The notes below the pieces were generated by a model. It did not search any database. It was given only the letters and a program-made list of their open reading frames with translations, and was not told the DNA's origin. A DNA stretch of 64,000 nucleotides from Maridesulfovibrio ferrireducens (GTDB lineage: Bacteria; Desulfobacterota; Desulfovibrionia; Desulfovibrionales; Desulfovibrionaceae), in NCBI RefSeq assembly GCF_900101105.1, contig NZ_FNGA01000006.1, positions 61,702 through 125,701 of the forward strand, in the 5' to 3' direction. This document shows, piece after piece, positions 52,973 through 63,914 of the stretch. Each line of letters begins with the position of its first letter. Positions within the stretch are counted from its first letter, which is position 1. The position numbers and the translations under genes were made by a program.

Positions 52973-53839
52973 TTAAAACTTTCCACCCGAAACAGCCTCG
53001 ACTCCCGCGACAATATCAAGCAGTTCACCCGTAATAGTTCCCTGCCGAGTATTGCGGTAGTCCGACTCGAGCAATTCGACATGCTCTATAATATTTTTCT
53101 CAGCCACCTGCATTGCCGCCAGCCTTGAGCTGTTTTCCGCGGCAAGAGATTGCACGATAGCTCCGTAAACTGAAATATAAATGTATTCCAGAAAAAGAGT
53201 CGAAAATAAATCGGTAATAGGAATATTCGTCATGGGCAAAGATCTACTTTCCCACGGCGCCCCCTTTGATCTTATACTAAGCGGAAGTATATGCTTTGCG
53301 GCAACCCTTGAACCATCGGGGGCAAATCTATTATGCACAATGCTGAATCTGTGCATACCTTTTTTCCTTTTCCATTCCTCAAGGTTACGTTCAATGTCAT
53401 TAACTATGCCGTTAACTCCGCGCAAACTTCCCGGAACTCTGAAATTTAGATCTGTAGTAACTCCGCTACCCTCAAGAGCTCCATGCACTCTTTCTCCGCA
53501 AGTCCAGCACGAAACAGTAAACCCTTCGGACTTAAGCTCATCAATCACCCGCAAAGTTTCCTGCTTTGAAACCTCATTAAACTGACCACACATCCCTTGA
53601 TCCGAACCGATAGCAAGCAACACGGCAACTTTGCCTTTTCCTGTGTTCGGAATTACTCCGGCATTTTTGAAAAACACACTCCAGCCGTCTTCAACAACTT
53701 CCGCATATTCCCCGACACCCTGCGCAGCATTCTCAAAATGCCGAATGTTGACCGCAGCCAATGCTTTCATTGTTTTAACAACAGAAAGCAGATCATTAGT
53801 GGTAGAAATTTTCTTTTTTACAGCCTCAAGAGCCTGCAT
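52973..53839 (-). CDS. atpG: N-ATPase gamma subunit
   Basis: 288 residues, the rotary central stalk. The N-terminal helix (QALEAVKKKISTTNDLLSVVKTMKALA) and C-terminal helix (ENSSRLAAMQVAEKNIIEHVELLESDYRNTRQGTITGELLDI) are the paired coiled coil that turns inside alpha3beta3. It is the last gene of the operon. The ATG at 53839, with GGAGG before it, overlaps the end of atpA by 14 bp; a seven-codon longer frame is less likely. It is divergent from housekeeping gamma in its middle part, as is usual for N-ATPases. Confidence 0.92.
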   Translation of the reverse strand: MQALEAVKKKISTTNDLLSVVKTMKALAAVNIRHFENAAQGVGEYAEVVEDGWSVFFKNAGVIPNTGKGKVAVLLAIGSDQGMCGQFNEVSKQETLRVIDELKSEGFTVSCWTCGERVHGALEGSGVTTDLNFRVPGSLRGVNGIVNDIERNLEEWKRKKGMHRFSIVHNRFAPDGSRVAAKHILPLSIRSKGAPWESRSLPMTNIPITDLFSTLFLEYIYISVYGAIVQSLAAENSSRLAAMQVAEKNIIEHVELLESDYRNTRQGTITGELLDIVAGVEAVSGGKF

Positions 53840-55352
53840 TGATTTCCCTCCACAGCTCAATATACTTTTCTATACTGCTTTTTAATTCATCCCAAATTCC
53901 GTCTTTTGATTCCGCTTTAGGAATCCTTTCAAAATCAGCAAAACCTTCGTGAGCTTTTTGTAAAATGAAATCTTGAATTTCACCTATTTTTTCGAGCGGA
54001 ATCTCATCAAGCAAACCAAGTGATACAGCCCAGAGAATGACAAGCTGTTCTGATGCACTCATTGGAGAAAATCTATCTTGCTTAAGCAGTTCTCTGACCC
54101 GGACCCCATGATCAAGCCTTTTGCGTGTATCCTTATCAAGCCGCGTTCCAAATCGTGCAAAAGCCTCAAGCTCTTGAAACTGCGAATAAGTAAGACGCAG
54201 ATCACCGGAAACTTTACGATATGCTAAAGGCTGCGCTCGCCCACCTACACGTGATACGGATTTCCCAACATCAATCGCAGGCAATAAACCCTTTTGAAAA
54301 AGCACAGGAGACAGATAAATCTGACCATCTGTTATGGAAATTAAATTTGTCGGAATGTACGCAGAAATATTTTGAGCCTCGGTTTCAACAATAGGCAATG
54401 CTGTTATCGTTCCACCGCCATGTTTCGGGCTAAGGCGAGTTGACCTTTCAAGTAACCTTGAATGGATATAAAAAATATCACCGGGAAAAGCTTCACGCCC
54501 CGGAGGTCTACGCATGAGAAGACTTAACTGCCTGTACGCCTGTGCATGACGAGTCAGATCATCATAAATAATCAGAACATCGCGCCCCTGTTCCATAAAA
54601 TATTCAGCCATGCTCGTTGCGGCGTAAGGAGCAATATATTGCAAGCCGGACGGAGCATCCCCGTCAACTACGACTACAAAAGTATAAGCCATTGCTCCAT
54701 GTGTACGCAAAGAGGATATAACTCTGGCAACAGACGTGCTGCGTTGGCCTATAGCGCAATAAACACAAACGACATCCCCTTTTTTTTGATTAAGTATAAC
54801 ATCAAGAGCAATCGCGGTTTTACCCGTTTGCCTGTCTCCAAGTATAAGTTCACGCTGTCCGCGGCCTATGGGAATCAAGGTGTCCACGACCTTAAGCCCG
54901 GTAGCCATAGGAGTATCAACCGGAGCACGCATGAGAATCGGCGGGGCTTCACATTCAACAGGACGGGTTTCTGTTGTATCCGGAGCGGGTCCATCATCAA
55001 GAGGATTTCCAAGCGGATCAACAATTCTGCCGATAAGAGCCTCACCGACAGGTACGCTTAAAACTGTCCCCGACGGAATTGCTTCATCTCCCGCACTGAG
55101 TCCCGAACTTCTCCCGAACAAAGCAACACCTATAGAATCCGGTAGAAGGTCAAGAGCCATCCCTTGAATGCCATCCCCGAGCGTAAGTAATTCTTCGGAA
55201 CGGACCGATTTAAGCCCTTCGACTTGCGCAACACCGCGTGCAACAGATATTACCCTGCCCACCTCGCGGGACTCTGGATCATAATCCATTTTATCCAGTC
55301 CCCTTTCCACGGCTCCTAGTGCCTGATCTAGATTATCGCTTAGAAAACCCAT
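53826..55352 (-). CDS. atpA: N-ATPase alpha subunit
   Basis: 508 residues. Non-catalytic nucleotide-binding subunit with P-loop GDRQTGKT (172-179), the Arg finger region SVSRVGGRAQ and the usual beta-barrel N-terminus. It begins at the atpF stop codon (shared base) and overlaps atpG. Fits an alpha subunit of the F1 head. Confidence 0.96.
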   Translation of the reverse strand: MGFLSDNLDQALGAVERGLDKMDYDPESREVGRVISVARGVAQVEGLKSVRSEELLTLGDGIQGMALDLLPDSIGVALFGRSSGLSAGDEAIPSGTVLSVPVGEALIGRIVDPLGNPLDDGPAPDTTETRPVECEAPPILMRAPVDTPMATGLKVVDTLIPIGRGQRELILGDRQTGKTAIALDVILNQKKGDVVCVYCAIGQRSTSVARVISSLRTHGAMAYTFVVVVDGDAPSGLQYIAPYAATSMAEYFMEQGRDVLIIYDDLTRHAQAYRQLSLLMRRPPGREAFPGDIFYIHSRLLERSTRLSPKHGGGTITALPIVETEAQNISAYIPTNLISITDGQIYLSPVLFQKGLLPAIDVGKSVSRVGGRAQPLAYRKVSGDLRLTYSQFQELEAFARFGTRLDKDTRKRLDHGVRVRELLKQDRFSPMSASEQLVILWAVSLGLLDEIPLEKIGEIQDFILQKAHEGFADFERIPKAESKDGIWDELKSSIEKYIELWREINAGS

Positions 55353-56101
55353 TACTCTACTCCGGACGGACTCTTTGCAATTTCTTCAAGAATATTCTTC
55401 TCCAAGTCACCTACGTATGATGTAAGATTCCATTCCCATTTCCTGTCTCCTGCAACCAGTTCAATTCCAAATCCGAGTTCAGGTTCAACTTTAAAAATAT
55501 GTTCTGCGCAGTCAGGAAAAAGCTTATTCAGCATAATGACAGTTTTTTCTCTGTGCACTCCTTCATGAGCAAATCCAGTACGGATTATGATTTCATTTTC
55601 CCTGCAATCAACTTTAACCGATTCCATTTCAATAATACGAAGCAATCCGGCCACAACACGCTCTTCAAGATCTGAATCAGATAAATCTAAAATTATGCGA
55701 GATGCTACAGAAGTAACTTCGTCCATGATCCGTTTTTTCAAATTTAAAGCGATTACATCCTTTTCGCGGCTTAGAGCAGACAGCCATTCCTCCCGCTGAA
55801 TATCAATTTCTTTTTGCGCTGAAATCATTGCCTGCTGACGCCATTTTTCGGCTTCCGAATGAATTTCCGCCATGACTTCAGAAGCTTTATTTTCAAGCTC
55901 TAAATGTTTTGCCTGCAAAGATTTATTTAATTCATCCGCTTCACTTTTTGCATTACGTACCTGCTCCATTTCGTCAGCCACGCGCTCTTTTCGCTTCTTC
56001 ATAGCTTTTACAAGTGGGCCGTAAAGAAACAACTTTAGCAAAAAAATTAAAACAAAAAAATTAATTATCTGCGCAAAAACAGTGAACCAATCAAGAAGCA
56101 T
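55352..56101 (-). CDS. atpF: N-ATPase b subunit with delta-like C-terminus
   Basis: 249 residues, much longer than the usual ~160-residue b. One N-terminal membrane helix (about 4-24) and a long charged coiled coil (25-130) are followed by a C-terminal part whose ending (GIELVAGDRKWEWNLTSYVGDLEKNI) resembles the end of the delta subunit. As there is no separate atpH in the operon, this protein may do both stator jobs. The stop overlaps the atpA start. Confidence 0.9.
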   Translation of the reverse strand: MLLDWFTVFAQIINFFVLIFLLKLFLYGPLVKAMKKRKERVADEMEQVRNAKSEADELNKSLQAKHLELENKASEVMAEIHSEAEKWRQQAMISAQKEIDIQREEWLSALSREKDVIALNLKKRIMDEVTSVASRIILDLSDSDLEERVVAGLLRIIEMESVKVDCRENEIIIRTGFAHEGVHREKTVIMLNKLFPDCAEHIFKVEPELGFGIELVAGDRKWEWNLTSYVGDLEKNILEEIAKSPSGVE

Positions 56102-56103
56102 AA

Positions 56104-56382
56104 TTAACCTGCTGCCTTCTCAATAAAAAAGTTCCAAAAAGGATTTGCAAAAAGCAAAATCATAGCGAGCACAAAACAATAAATAGCCGTTGATTCAACC
56201 ATTGCCATCCCTACGAAAAGAAACTTTACAATAGTGTTGGTTTCGTCTGGCTGCTGCGCAATTGCGCTTAACGCTCGTGAAAGCGCCATTCCTTCACCGA
56301 TAGCAGGGCCGATAGCACCTATCCCCATGCATATTCCGGCACCAATAATTGATGCAAATCCAATCCAGCCGAGAGTTTCCAT
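56104..56382 (-). CDS. atpE: N-ATPase c subunit, Na+-type
   Basis: 92 residues, two membrane helices forming the rotor ring. Helix 1 has the GIGAIGPAIGEG pattern with Glu30 at the position of Gln32 of Ilyobacter. Helix 2 carries Glu63-Ser64-Thr65 and Tyr68, the same E-S-T-x-x-Y set that binds Na+ in Ilyobacter tartaricus. A Na+-translocating ring is therefore predicted. The two carboxylates per hairpin (Glu30 and Glu63) are typical of N-ATPases. Confidence 0.95.
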   Translation of the reverse strand: METLGWIGFASIIGAGICMGIGAIGPAIGEGMALSRALSAIAQQPDETNTIVKFLFVGMAMVESTAIYCFVLAMILLFANPFWNFFIEKAAG

Positions 56383-56394
56383 GTTTTTCCTCCT

Positions 56395-57081
56395 TTACAC
56401 TTTTTGACCGCTTTCAGAATGAACTTCCAATCCGGCAGCAATAAATACCGCCGCTAAAACCGTAAAAATATAAGCTTGAACGACTCCTATCAAAAGCCCC
56501 AAAAGCTGCATTATCACAGGAACCAGAAGAGGCATTATCACGAGTAAAATTGCGCCCATCATTGTTCCGCTTAAAATATTTCCAAACAAACGCACAGCAA
56601 GAGCAAAAGTCCGGCTGACTTCTCCTATTATATTAAAAGGAAGCATGAGCGGAGACGGCTGCACATAACTTTTAAGATAATTAACAAGTCCGTTTTCTTT
56701 TATGCCGTAATAAGGAACAGCTAAAAATACGATCAGGCTAAAGGCTGTCGTCGTAGAAAGCGAACCTGTGGGAGGTGAAAAGCCGGGTACAGCGGAAAGA
56801 ATATTTGAAACTAATATGAAAATAAAAAGAGTTCCCAGCAACGGCAAAAATCTTTCAGGATGCTGATTAGTTGCCCCTTCAATCTGAGTAAGTAATCCAT
56901 CTACCAGAATTTCAAGAAAATTTTGCTTATCAGATATAATGGATGAAGAAGTAACTCTTCGTGTTACCAGCCACGAAAAAGCAACAAGTATGAACATGAC
57001 AATCCATGTGAAGATAAGAGTGTCATTCAACTTTATAAATTCATAACTGAAATAAACAGTGAGATCCGGACTTATTTCCAC
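56395..57081 (-). CDS. atpB: N-ATPase a subunit
   Basis: 228 residues with five or six membrane segments. The essential stator arginine is Arg164 in LAVRLFGNILSGTM. It forms the ion half-channels against the c ring. Its start overlaps the end of atpR by 10 bp. The protein is shorter than E. coli a (271), as in other N-type enzymes. Confidence 0.95.
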   Translation of the reverse strand: MEISPDLTVYFSYEFIKLNDTLIFTWIVMFILVAFSWLVTRRVTSSSIISDKQNFLEILVDGLLTQIEGATNQHPERFLPLLGTLFIFILVSNILSAVPGFSPPTGSLSTTTAFSLIVFLAVPYYGIKENGLVNYLKSYVQPSPLMLPFNIIGEVSRTFALAVRLFGNILSGTMMGAILLVIMPLLVPVIMQLLGLLIGVVQAYIFTVLAAVFIAAGLEVHSESGQKV

Positions 57082-57389
57082 GGAGTCCTCCTGCTGTTAC
57101 GAATAATTGATTTCTCCGCTGAACAGTATTTAGACAACGCCGCAGTGCGTAACAGATAAAAACCTAAAAACGCAGATGCCAGCGGAGCGCCGCCCTGTTT
57201 CATGACACACAAGAAAACAAGCAAGGTCACTGCATACCGCAATAAACACCCTGACCAGAAAAAGAGACGTGGTCTAACGGTTCTCGGCAAATAGCGAATG
57301 GTGAGCCAGAGTCCTCCAAAATGGAGGATAGCTGCAAAGCCTCCGACAAAGAAAAAGGCTATAAGTAATAGATAATTATTGCTCATCAT
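57072..57389 (-). CDS. atpR: N-ATPase accessory subunit AtpR
   Basis: 105-residue membrane protein with three hydrophobic segments and conserved arginines near them (IRYLPRTVRPRLFF, LLRYAV, LLRTAALSKY). AtpR occurs only in N-ATPase operons and has been proposed to help assemble the c ring by interacting with its extra carboxylates. It overlaps atpQ by 14 bp and atpB by 10 bp, so all three are translationally linked. Confidence 0.88.
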   Translation of the reverse strand: MMSNNYLLLIAFFFVGGFAAILHFGGLWLTIRYLPRTVRPRLFFWSGCLLRYAVTLLVFLCVMKQGGAPLASAFLGFYLLRTAALSKYCSAEKSIIRNSRRTPWK

Positions 57390-57759
57390 TTTTATCCGAT
57401 TCTTTTGGCTCCAGTTCTTCTGGCTCCGATTCTTTAGGCTGCGGCTCCTCTCTCTCTTTAATAATTTTTATCTTCTCACGGTTCATCCACATTCCCGCAA
57501 AAACGCATCCTGTAAAAAGTCCAACCCCAAGCATTGTGAGCGTCCAGCTGAGCTTGAAAGGCCACATGTAATCCATCCATGCCCCTAAAAAAGCGCCAAG
57601 AACAGTCGGTAAGGCTACGGTCCAACCGACAACCCCCATAGAACTGAAGGCTGACAAAGTTCCGACCTGACCTTGTTTTTCCGCACGGATTCTGCGTTTC
57701 TCTTTGGTCGAGATATTACGTTTAAAATCATCTGAACGCTTTTTCTGATCAGGGCTCAT
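57376..57759 (-). CDS. atpQ: N-ATPase AtpQ (AtpI-like) protein
   Basis: 127 residues. A basic N-terminal ~40 residues are followed by two membrane helices (about 45-65 and 75-97) in the AtpI/AtpQ fold, with GVVGWTVALPTVLGAFLGAWMD. The C-terminus is a Glu/Pro/Lys-rich tail (EEPQPKESEPEELEP). AtpI-like proteins assist c-ring assembly or Mg2+ supply. Its position between atpC and atpR is the diagnostic N-ATPase order. Confidence 0.85.
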   Translation of the reverse strand: MSPDQKKRSDDFKRNISTKEKRRIRAEKQGQVGTLSAFSSMGVVGWTVALPTVLGAFLGAWMDYMWPFKLSWTLTMLGVGLFTGCVFAGMWMNREKIKIIKEREEPQPKESEPEELEPKESDKNDEQ

Positions 57760-58135
57760 ACTGTTTCCACCTCGATTAAACTGCGAATGAATCCAGCTTC
57801 AAGTTTAGCCACAGTCGTCCGGGCGGCTTTTTCCGCTTCCGAAGCATCTTCAAGCATTCTGTCCACTTCTAATTCCAACTCACCAAGTTCACCCTTTACC
57901 GCAGCGTGTGATGAAATCCTTACAAGTTGTCCCTTTTTTATCAGTATGCCGGCATCTACTGCAAAGCTGATTGCCTTACCTTGATGATAATAAGTCAAAA
58001 TCCCAGGAGAAAGCGCCGTTGCCATATCAACATGATTCGGCAACAGACAAAAACCGCCGAGAGTGCATTCGGCAACAATCTTGTCGGCTTCACAGTCCAG
58101 AAAAATTCCTGAGGGTAACATAATTTTAAACTTCA

Positions 58136-58136
<1 letters not shown>
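57756..58136 (-). CDS. atpC: N-ATPase epsilon subunit
   Basis: 126 residues: an N-terminal beta-sandwich (MKFKIMLPSGIFLDCEADKIVAE) and a short C-terminal helical hairpin with LELEVDRMLEDASEAEKAART. It couples gamma to the c ring. It overlaps atpQ by 4 bp and shares a base with the atpD stop. Confidence 0.93.
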
Positions 58137-59846
<1,710 letters not shown>

Positions 59847-62075
59847 ATGCGCACCCCGCTGGACGTACTTCAAAAAACATACGGATACGAGAAATTCACA
59901 GGACTTCAAGAAGAAGTAACATCCCGCGTGATGGCTGGTGGAAATGCTGTTGTTTTCATGCCTACCGGCGGCGGTAAATCAGCATGTTATCAAATTCCTT
60001 CAATACTTCGCCAAGGTGTGGGTATTGTGATTTCTCCGCTTATCGCACTCATGCGGGATCAGGTTGCTGCGCTTAAGCAAATGGGAGTCCGTGCGGAATA
60101 TCTGAATTCCTCAGTGAAAGGAAAAGAAGCCGCGCAAGTTATAAGCAGCTTACATAAGTCTGAACTAGACCTTTTATATATAGCGCCTGAAAGACTCGGT
60201 CAGCCCGGTTTCATAGAAATGTTGGAACAGCTTAATATTGCCTTGATTGCTATTGACGAAGCACACTGCGTTGCGCAATGGGGACACGATTTCAGGCCTG
60301 ACTATCTACGCCTGAATGTTCTTGCCGAAAGGTTCCCGAATGTTCCGCGGCTGGCATTAACGGCGACAGCGGATGGACCGACACGTAGAGAAATTCTCAA
60401 CAGGCTTTCTTTTACAGAAGACGATATTTTTGCGACAGGATTTGACCGCCCGAATATCCGTTATACTGTTGTTCCTAAAGAAGGCGAACAAGTTCAACTA
60501 CTAAATTTTATTCAAACTGATCATTTTCAGGAATGCGGCATTGTATACCGTATGAGCCGTAAAAAGGTCGAAAAAACCGCTGAATGGCTCTGTAAAAAAC
60601 GGATAAAAGCTCTACCATATCACGCTGGACTATCCGCCGAGACCCGTGAAAAAAATCAAGCCCGTTTCATGTCTGAAGACGGTATTGTTATGGTTGCAAC
60701 CATCGCTTTCGGAATGGGAATTGATAAACCGGATGTAAGATTCGTAGCTCATCTTGATCTGCCCAAAAGTATTGAAGCATATTATCAGGAAACAGGTAGA
60801 GCCGGACGTGACGGACTGCCTGCCGAAGCTTGGATGTCAGTCGGAATCGGTGACATCGGTTTTCTGCGCAGAATGATAATGTCAGGCAATGCCCCTGAAG
60901 AACGCAAAGCTCTCGAGCTTAGAAAATTAAACGCTTTGCTGACATATTGCGAATCTGCAAACTGTCTGCGACAGGCTCTTCTTGGATATTTCGGAGAAGA
61001 ACTCAAAGAACCGTGCGGCAATTGCTTTACATGTTTAAGCCCGCCTTCAAAATTTGACGGAACGATCGCTGCTCAAAAAGCTTTATCAAATGTTTATAGA
61101 ACTGAACAAATGTATGGAGTAAACCACTTAATTGACGTTTTGCTGGGGAAAGAGACTCCGAAAGTTTTAAGTCAGGGACATGACAAATTAAGTACTTTCA
61201 AAATAGGAACTGAATATACCAAAGAAGAATGGGTTTCAATTCATCGCCAAATAGTATCATACGGGCTGCTGGATGTAGATATTGAGGGATACGGAAGCCT
61301 GAAATTGAATGCGGCAAGTTGGGAAGTTTTAAGAAAGGAAAGAACTGTCGACCTACGCAAAGATCCAATAATTGCTAAAAAGATAAGCAAGAAAGAAAAA
61401 AATATTAAACTCGTCATCGGAGGACAGGACTGTCCTTCTTTAACAACTCCCGAAGCAAAAATTTTACTTGATGATCTACGTACCCTTCGCAATGATCTTG
61501 CAAAAGAACAACAAGTTCCGGCATTTATAATATTTCCTGACAAAACATTACTCGAGCTTGCCTGTTACCGCCCGGAATCAACTAGTCAGCTATACGCTAT
61601 CAGCGGCTTCGGAGATCAAAAAGTGTTTAGATATGGCAATGCCATCATAGAAATACTTATGCAGCATCAAGATGAACATGGGCGGCCGACAGATTTAGCA
61701 CCAATGCCTGAGTCAAAATTTAAAACTGTTCCAACACATCAAAAAGAAAGTGAACCTGAAATTCCACCCTCTGCACTTGAAACTTTAGAATTATTTGAAG
61801 ACTTGCAAGATATAGACAAAGTCGCAGAAAAAAGAAAAATAAAACCTGCAACAATATACAGTCATTTAACAGCTTGCGTGAAATCAGGTAAAATAGAAAT
61901 TAAAGATATTTTGAATTATTCAAATTCCGAAATTGAATGTTTAAAAGACACAATGTCTTTATATAAAGAAGAAGGATTTTTGCAGCTTAATCCTATTTTT
62001 AATACTTTATCCGGTAATTATCCTTATGAAGTTTTGCGCTTGGTTCAGGCTGAACTTGATTATTCTATAAAATAA
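59847..62075 (+). CDS. recQ: ATP-dependent DNA helicase RecQ
   Basis: 742 residues. The superfamily 2 helicase core has Walker A MPTGGGKSA (38-46), DEAH (137-140) followed by CVAQWGHDFRPDY, and ETGRAGRDG motif VI. The RQC zinc-binding region (about 368-396, CESANC...EPCGNCFTC) and winged helix follow, then an HRDC domain near 525-605. The last ~100 residues are a helix-turn-helix-like (RpoD/HTH_40) tail (DKVAEKRKIKPATIYSHLTACVKSG). It unwinds recombination and stalled-fork intermediates. It is divergent from the N-ATPase operon. Confidence 0.95.
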   Translation: MRTPLDVLQKTYGYEKFTGLQEEVTSRVMAGGNAVVFMPTGGGKSACYQIPSILRQGVGIVISPLIALMRDQVAALKQMGVRAEYLNSSVKGKEAAQVISSLHKSELDLLYIAPERLGQPGFIEMLEQLNIALIAIDEAHCVAQWGHDFRPDYLRLNVLAERFPNVPRLALTATADGPTRREILNRLSFTEDDIFATGFDRPNIRYTVVPKEGEQVQLLNFIQTDHFQECGIVYRMSRKKVEKTAEWLCKKRIKALPYHAGLSAETREKNQARFMSEDGIVMVATIAFGMGIDKPDVRFVAHLDLPKSIEAYYQETGRAGRDGLPAEAWMSVGIGDIGFLRRMIMSGNAPEERKALELRKLNALLTYCESANCLRQALLGYFGEELKEPCGNCFTCLSPPSKFDGTIAAQKALSNVYRTEQMYGVNHLIDVLLGKETPKVLSQGHDKLSTFKIGTEYTKEEWVSIHRQIVSYGLLDVDIEGYGSLKLNAASWEVLRKERTVDLRKDPIIAKKISKKEKNIKLVIGGQDCPSLTTPEAKILLDDLRTLRNDLAKEQQVPAFIIFPDKTLLELACYRPESTSQLYAISGFGDQKVFRYGNAIIEILMQHQDEHGRPTDLAPMPESKFKTVPTHQKESEPEIPPSALETLELFEDLQDIDKVAEKRKIKPATIYSHLTACVKSGKIEIKDILNYSNSEIECLKDTMSLYKEEGFLQLNPIFNTLSGNYPYEVLRLVQAELDYSIK

Positions 62076-62168
62076 TTTCTAAAACAAAGTACAGGTATTA
62101 AAGACCTCGTTGATATAACCTTATTTTTATGTTCCTCTTCTATAAAACAACCATTTTATGGAGGAGAC

Positions 62169-63644
62169 ATGAAAAAAATATCAATCTCTATTTTGATGTT
62201 ATTCTGCTTTTTATCAACCGCTATTGCCTCTGACGGACCAGGAATACCTACTCTCAATACAAATCCAAGTCTGGATGTTATTGTTACCCGCACCACTCCG
62301 CTCCTATCTTTCAAAAATGCTGAAGGTGGAGCTCTCCCTAAAATGTATGAAGTTGAGCTGGATTTATCTGATTCTTTTAAGTCACCTAATTTACGGAAAT
62401 TTACTCTCCCTGAAAGTAATGGTCTGGTCAGCGCGTTACAGATAAAAAAAGACTCCCCTCTTATTAATGAAAAATATTGGATGTGGAGAGTTAGGGCTGT
62501 TGACGCTAACGGACATAAAGGACCTTGGGCTGTTAGCAAATTTTATATAGATTCAGAAAGTGATGATCACTACTCCGGTTTTCAACGTGTCTACCCTAAA
62601 TCCGTAAAAACCAGCAGTGGTTCCAATCCTGAATTTCTTATCGATTATAGTGACGCGGGCCTTAACAGCCAATGGCGAGCATCACCTCCAGGACCAAATT
62701 CAGAATGGATAGAACTGGATCTGGGTGAATCAAAAGAAATCAGCAGAATATGGTTACTTGCAGAATTCGAGAATACGGATGGCTGGCTTACTGACTTTCA
62801 CTGGTTAGCGAGCAACGATGGAGCAAACTGGAATAAAATTCATAACGCCAAGATGACAAACTCAAACACTTACAGAAGTATTTTAGATTTTGCGCCACAT
62901 AAAGCTCGATTTTGGCGACTTAAAATCACAAAATTCAAAGGTTATGCACCAGCTCTTAATGAAATAATGCTTTTTACACAGGGTCAACCTGAAATTCCCA
63001 ATATCCCCACTCAACCATATGTCCTTGTCATCGGAAATCAGCGTAACGGTTTTACCTTCACCCGCCTTGCAGAAAGAATATCTGAGCTTGAACCCAAACT
63101 TGCTGTTGTACAGATTCCATTTTGGAAGGCCAACATGGCAATGTATAATGCTCTACCAAACAAACCTGTCGCGATAATATTAAGCGGAAATAACGCTAAT
63201 TATAATGAACTTCCCATGTTTGAATATAATGGTGAATATGAACTGGTGCGCGAGGCACCAATTCCAATTCTGGGTATTTGTGCCGGTTGCCAAATGAATG
63301 CATTTGCATATGGCTACACTCGAGTACACTCAATGGGCTGGTCAGATATCTCAGCAATGAGACCAGAACAAAACCGTACTAAAATAAATATTGAGATTAA
63401 AGATTATATATTTAAAAAAGTACCAACCCCATTCATAGCTCCGGAAGTTCACGGTTGGGCTATCTACAGTTTGTCGAATAATTATGAAATAATCGCGGAA
63501 TCCGATTACATTCAGGCAATCAGACGTAAAGACAAGATGAGATACGGAGTACAGTTTCATCCAGAAATCAAAGTTTCATACAATCAGGCTATTCCGGTCT
63601 TAAAGAACTTTTTAAAAATGGCATTAGAGAGAGCTAAAAAATAG
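62169..63644 (+). CDS. Secreted FN3 / F5-8C / class I amidotransferase-like fusion
   Basis: 491 residues. A cleavable signal peptide (1-21, MKKISISILMLFCFLSTAIA), a fibronectin-III-like region (~28-135, ending YWMWRVRAVDANGHKGPWAVSKFYID without an enzyme motif), and a discoidin/F5-8C-like domain (~155-275, WIELDLGESKEISRIWLLAEF). The C-terminal class I glutamine-amidotransferase fold (~285-488) has nucleophile Cys371 in GICAGCQ and FHPE (His464, Glu466). A catalytic triad on an exported protein is unusual, since class I amidotransferases are normally cytosolic. Substrate unknown; possibly hydrolysis of gamma-glutamyl or cell-envelope amides. GGAGG precedes the ATG. Confidence 0.82.
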   Translation: MKKISISILMLFCFLSTAIASDGPGIPTLNTNPSLDVIVTRTTPLLSFKNAEGGALPKMYEVELDLSDSFKSPNLRKFTLPESNGLVSALQIKKDSPLINEKYWMWRVRAVDANGHKGPWAVSKFYIDSESDDHYSGFQRVYPKSVKTSSGSNPEFLIDYSDAGLNSQWRASPPGPNSEWIELDLGESKEISRIWLLAEFENTDGWLTDFHWLASNDGANWNKIHNAKMTNSNTYRSILDFAPHKARFWRLKITKFKGYAPALNEIMLFTQGQPEIPNIPTQPYVLVIGNQRNGFTFTRLAERISELEPKLAVVQIPFWKANMAMYNALPNKPVAIILSGNNANYNELPMFEYNGEYELVREAPIPILGICAGCQMNAFAYGYTRVHSMGWSDISAMRPEQNRTKINIEIKDYIFKKVPTPFIAPEVHGWAIYSLSNNYEIIAESDYIQAIRRKDKMRYGVQFHPEIKVSYNQAIPVLKNFLKMALERAKK

Positions 63645-63670
63645 GATTCTATTAATTTCCAAAGCACGCA

Positions 63671-63704
63671 AAAAGACCCGTACATTAACATGTACGGGTC
63701 TTTT
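63671..63704. terminator. Terminator of the rRNA operon (bidirectional)
   Basis: AAAAGACCCGTACA pairs perfectly with TGTACGGGTCTTTT. It lies just after the 5S gene on the minus strand and also after the secreted-protein gene on the plus strand. Confidence 0.93.
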
Positions 63705-63715
63705 CAAAATAAAGT

Positions 63716-63829
63716 CCTTGCGACGACCTAGTTTCCCACCAGCTACCTGGCAGTATCATCGGCGATGGAGGTCTTAACTTCCGAGTTCGGAAAGGGATCG
63801 GGTGTGGCCCCTCCTCAATGGTCACAAGG
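63716..63829 (-). rRNA. rrf: 5S ribosomal RNA
   Basis: The minus strand shows the 5S core (CCGAACTCGGAAGTTAAG and GCCGATGATACTGCC). The terminal helix forms between CCTTGTGAC and GTCGCAAGG, which sets the ends to within a few bases. Confidence 0.93.
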
Positions 63830-63914
63830 ACAAATTTCTCTAGTTGGTAGTACTAACCGTACGAGGTCAGTAGTTATCAACCATAAATATATAGTTAATA
63901 GGGAAGAGAAGAAA

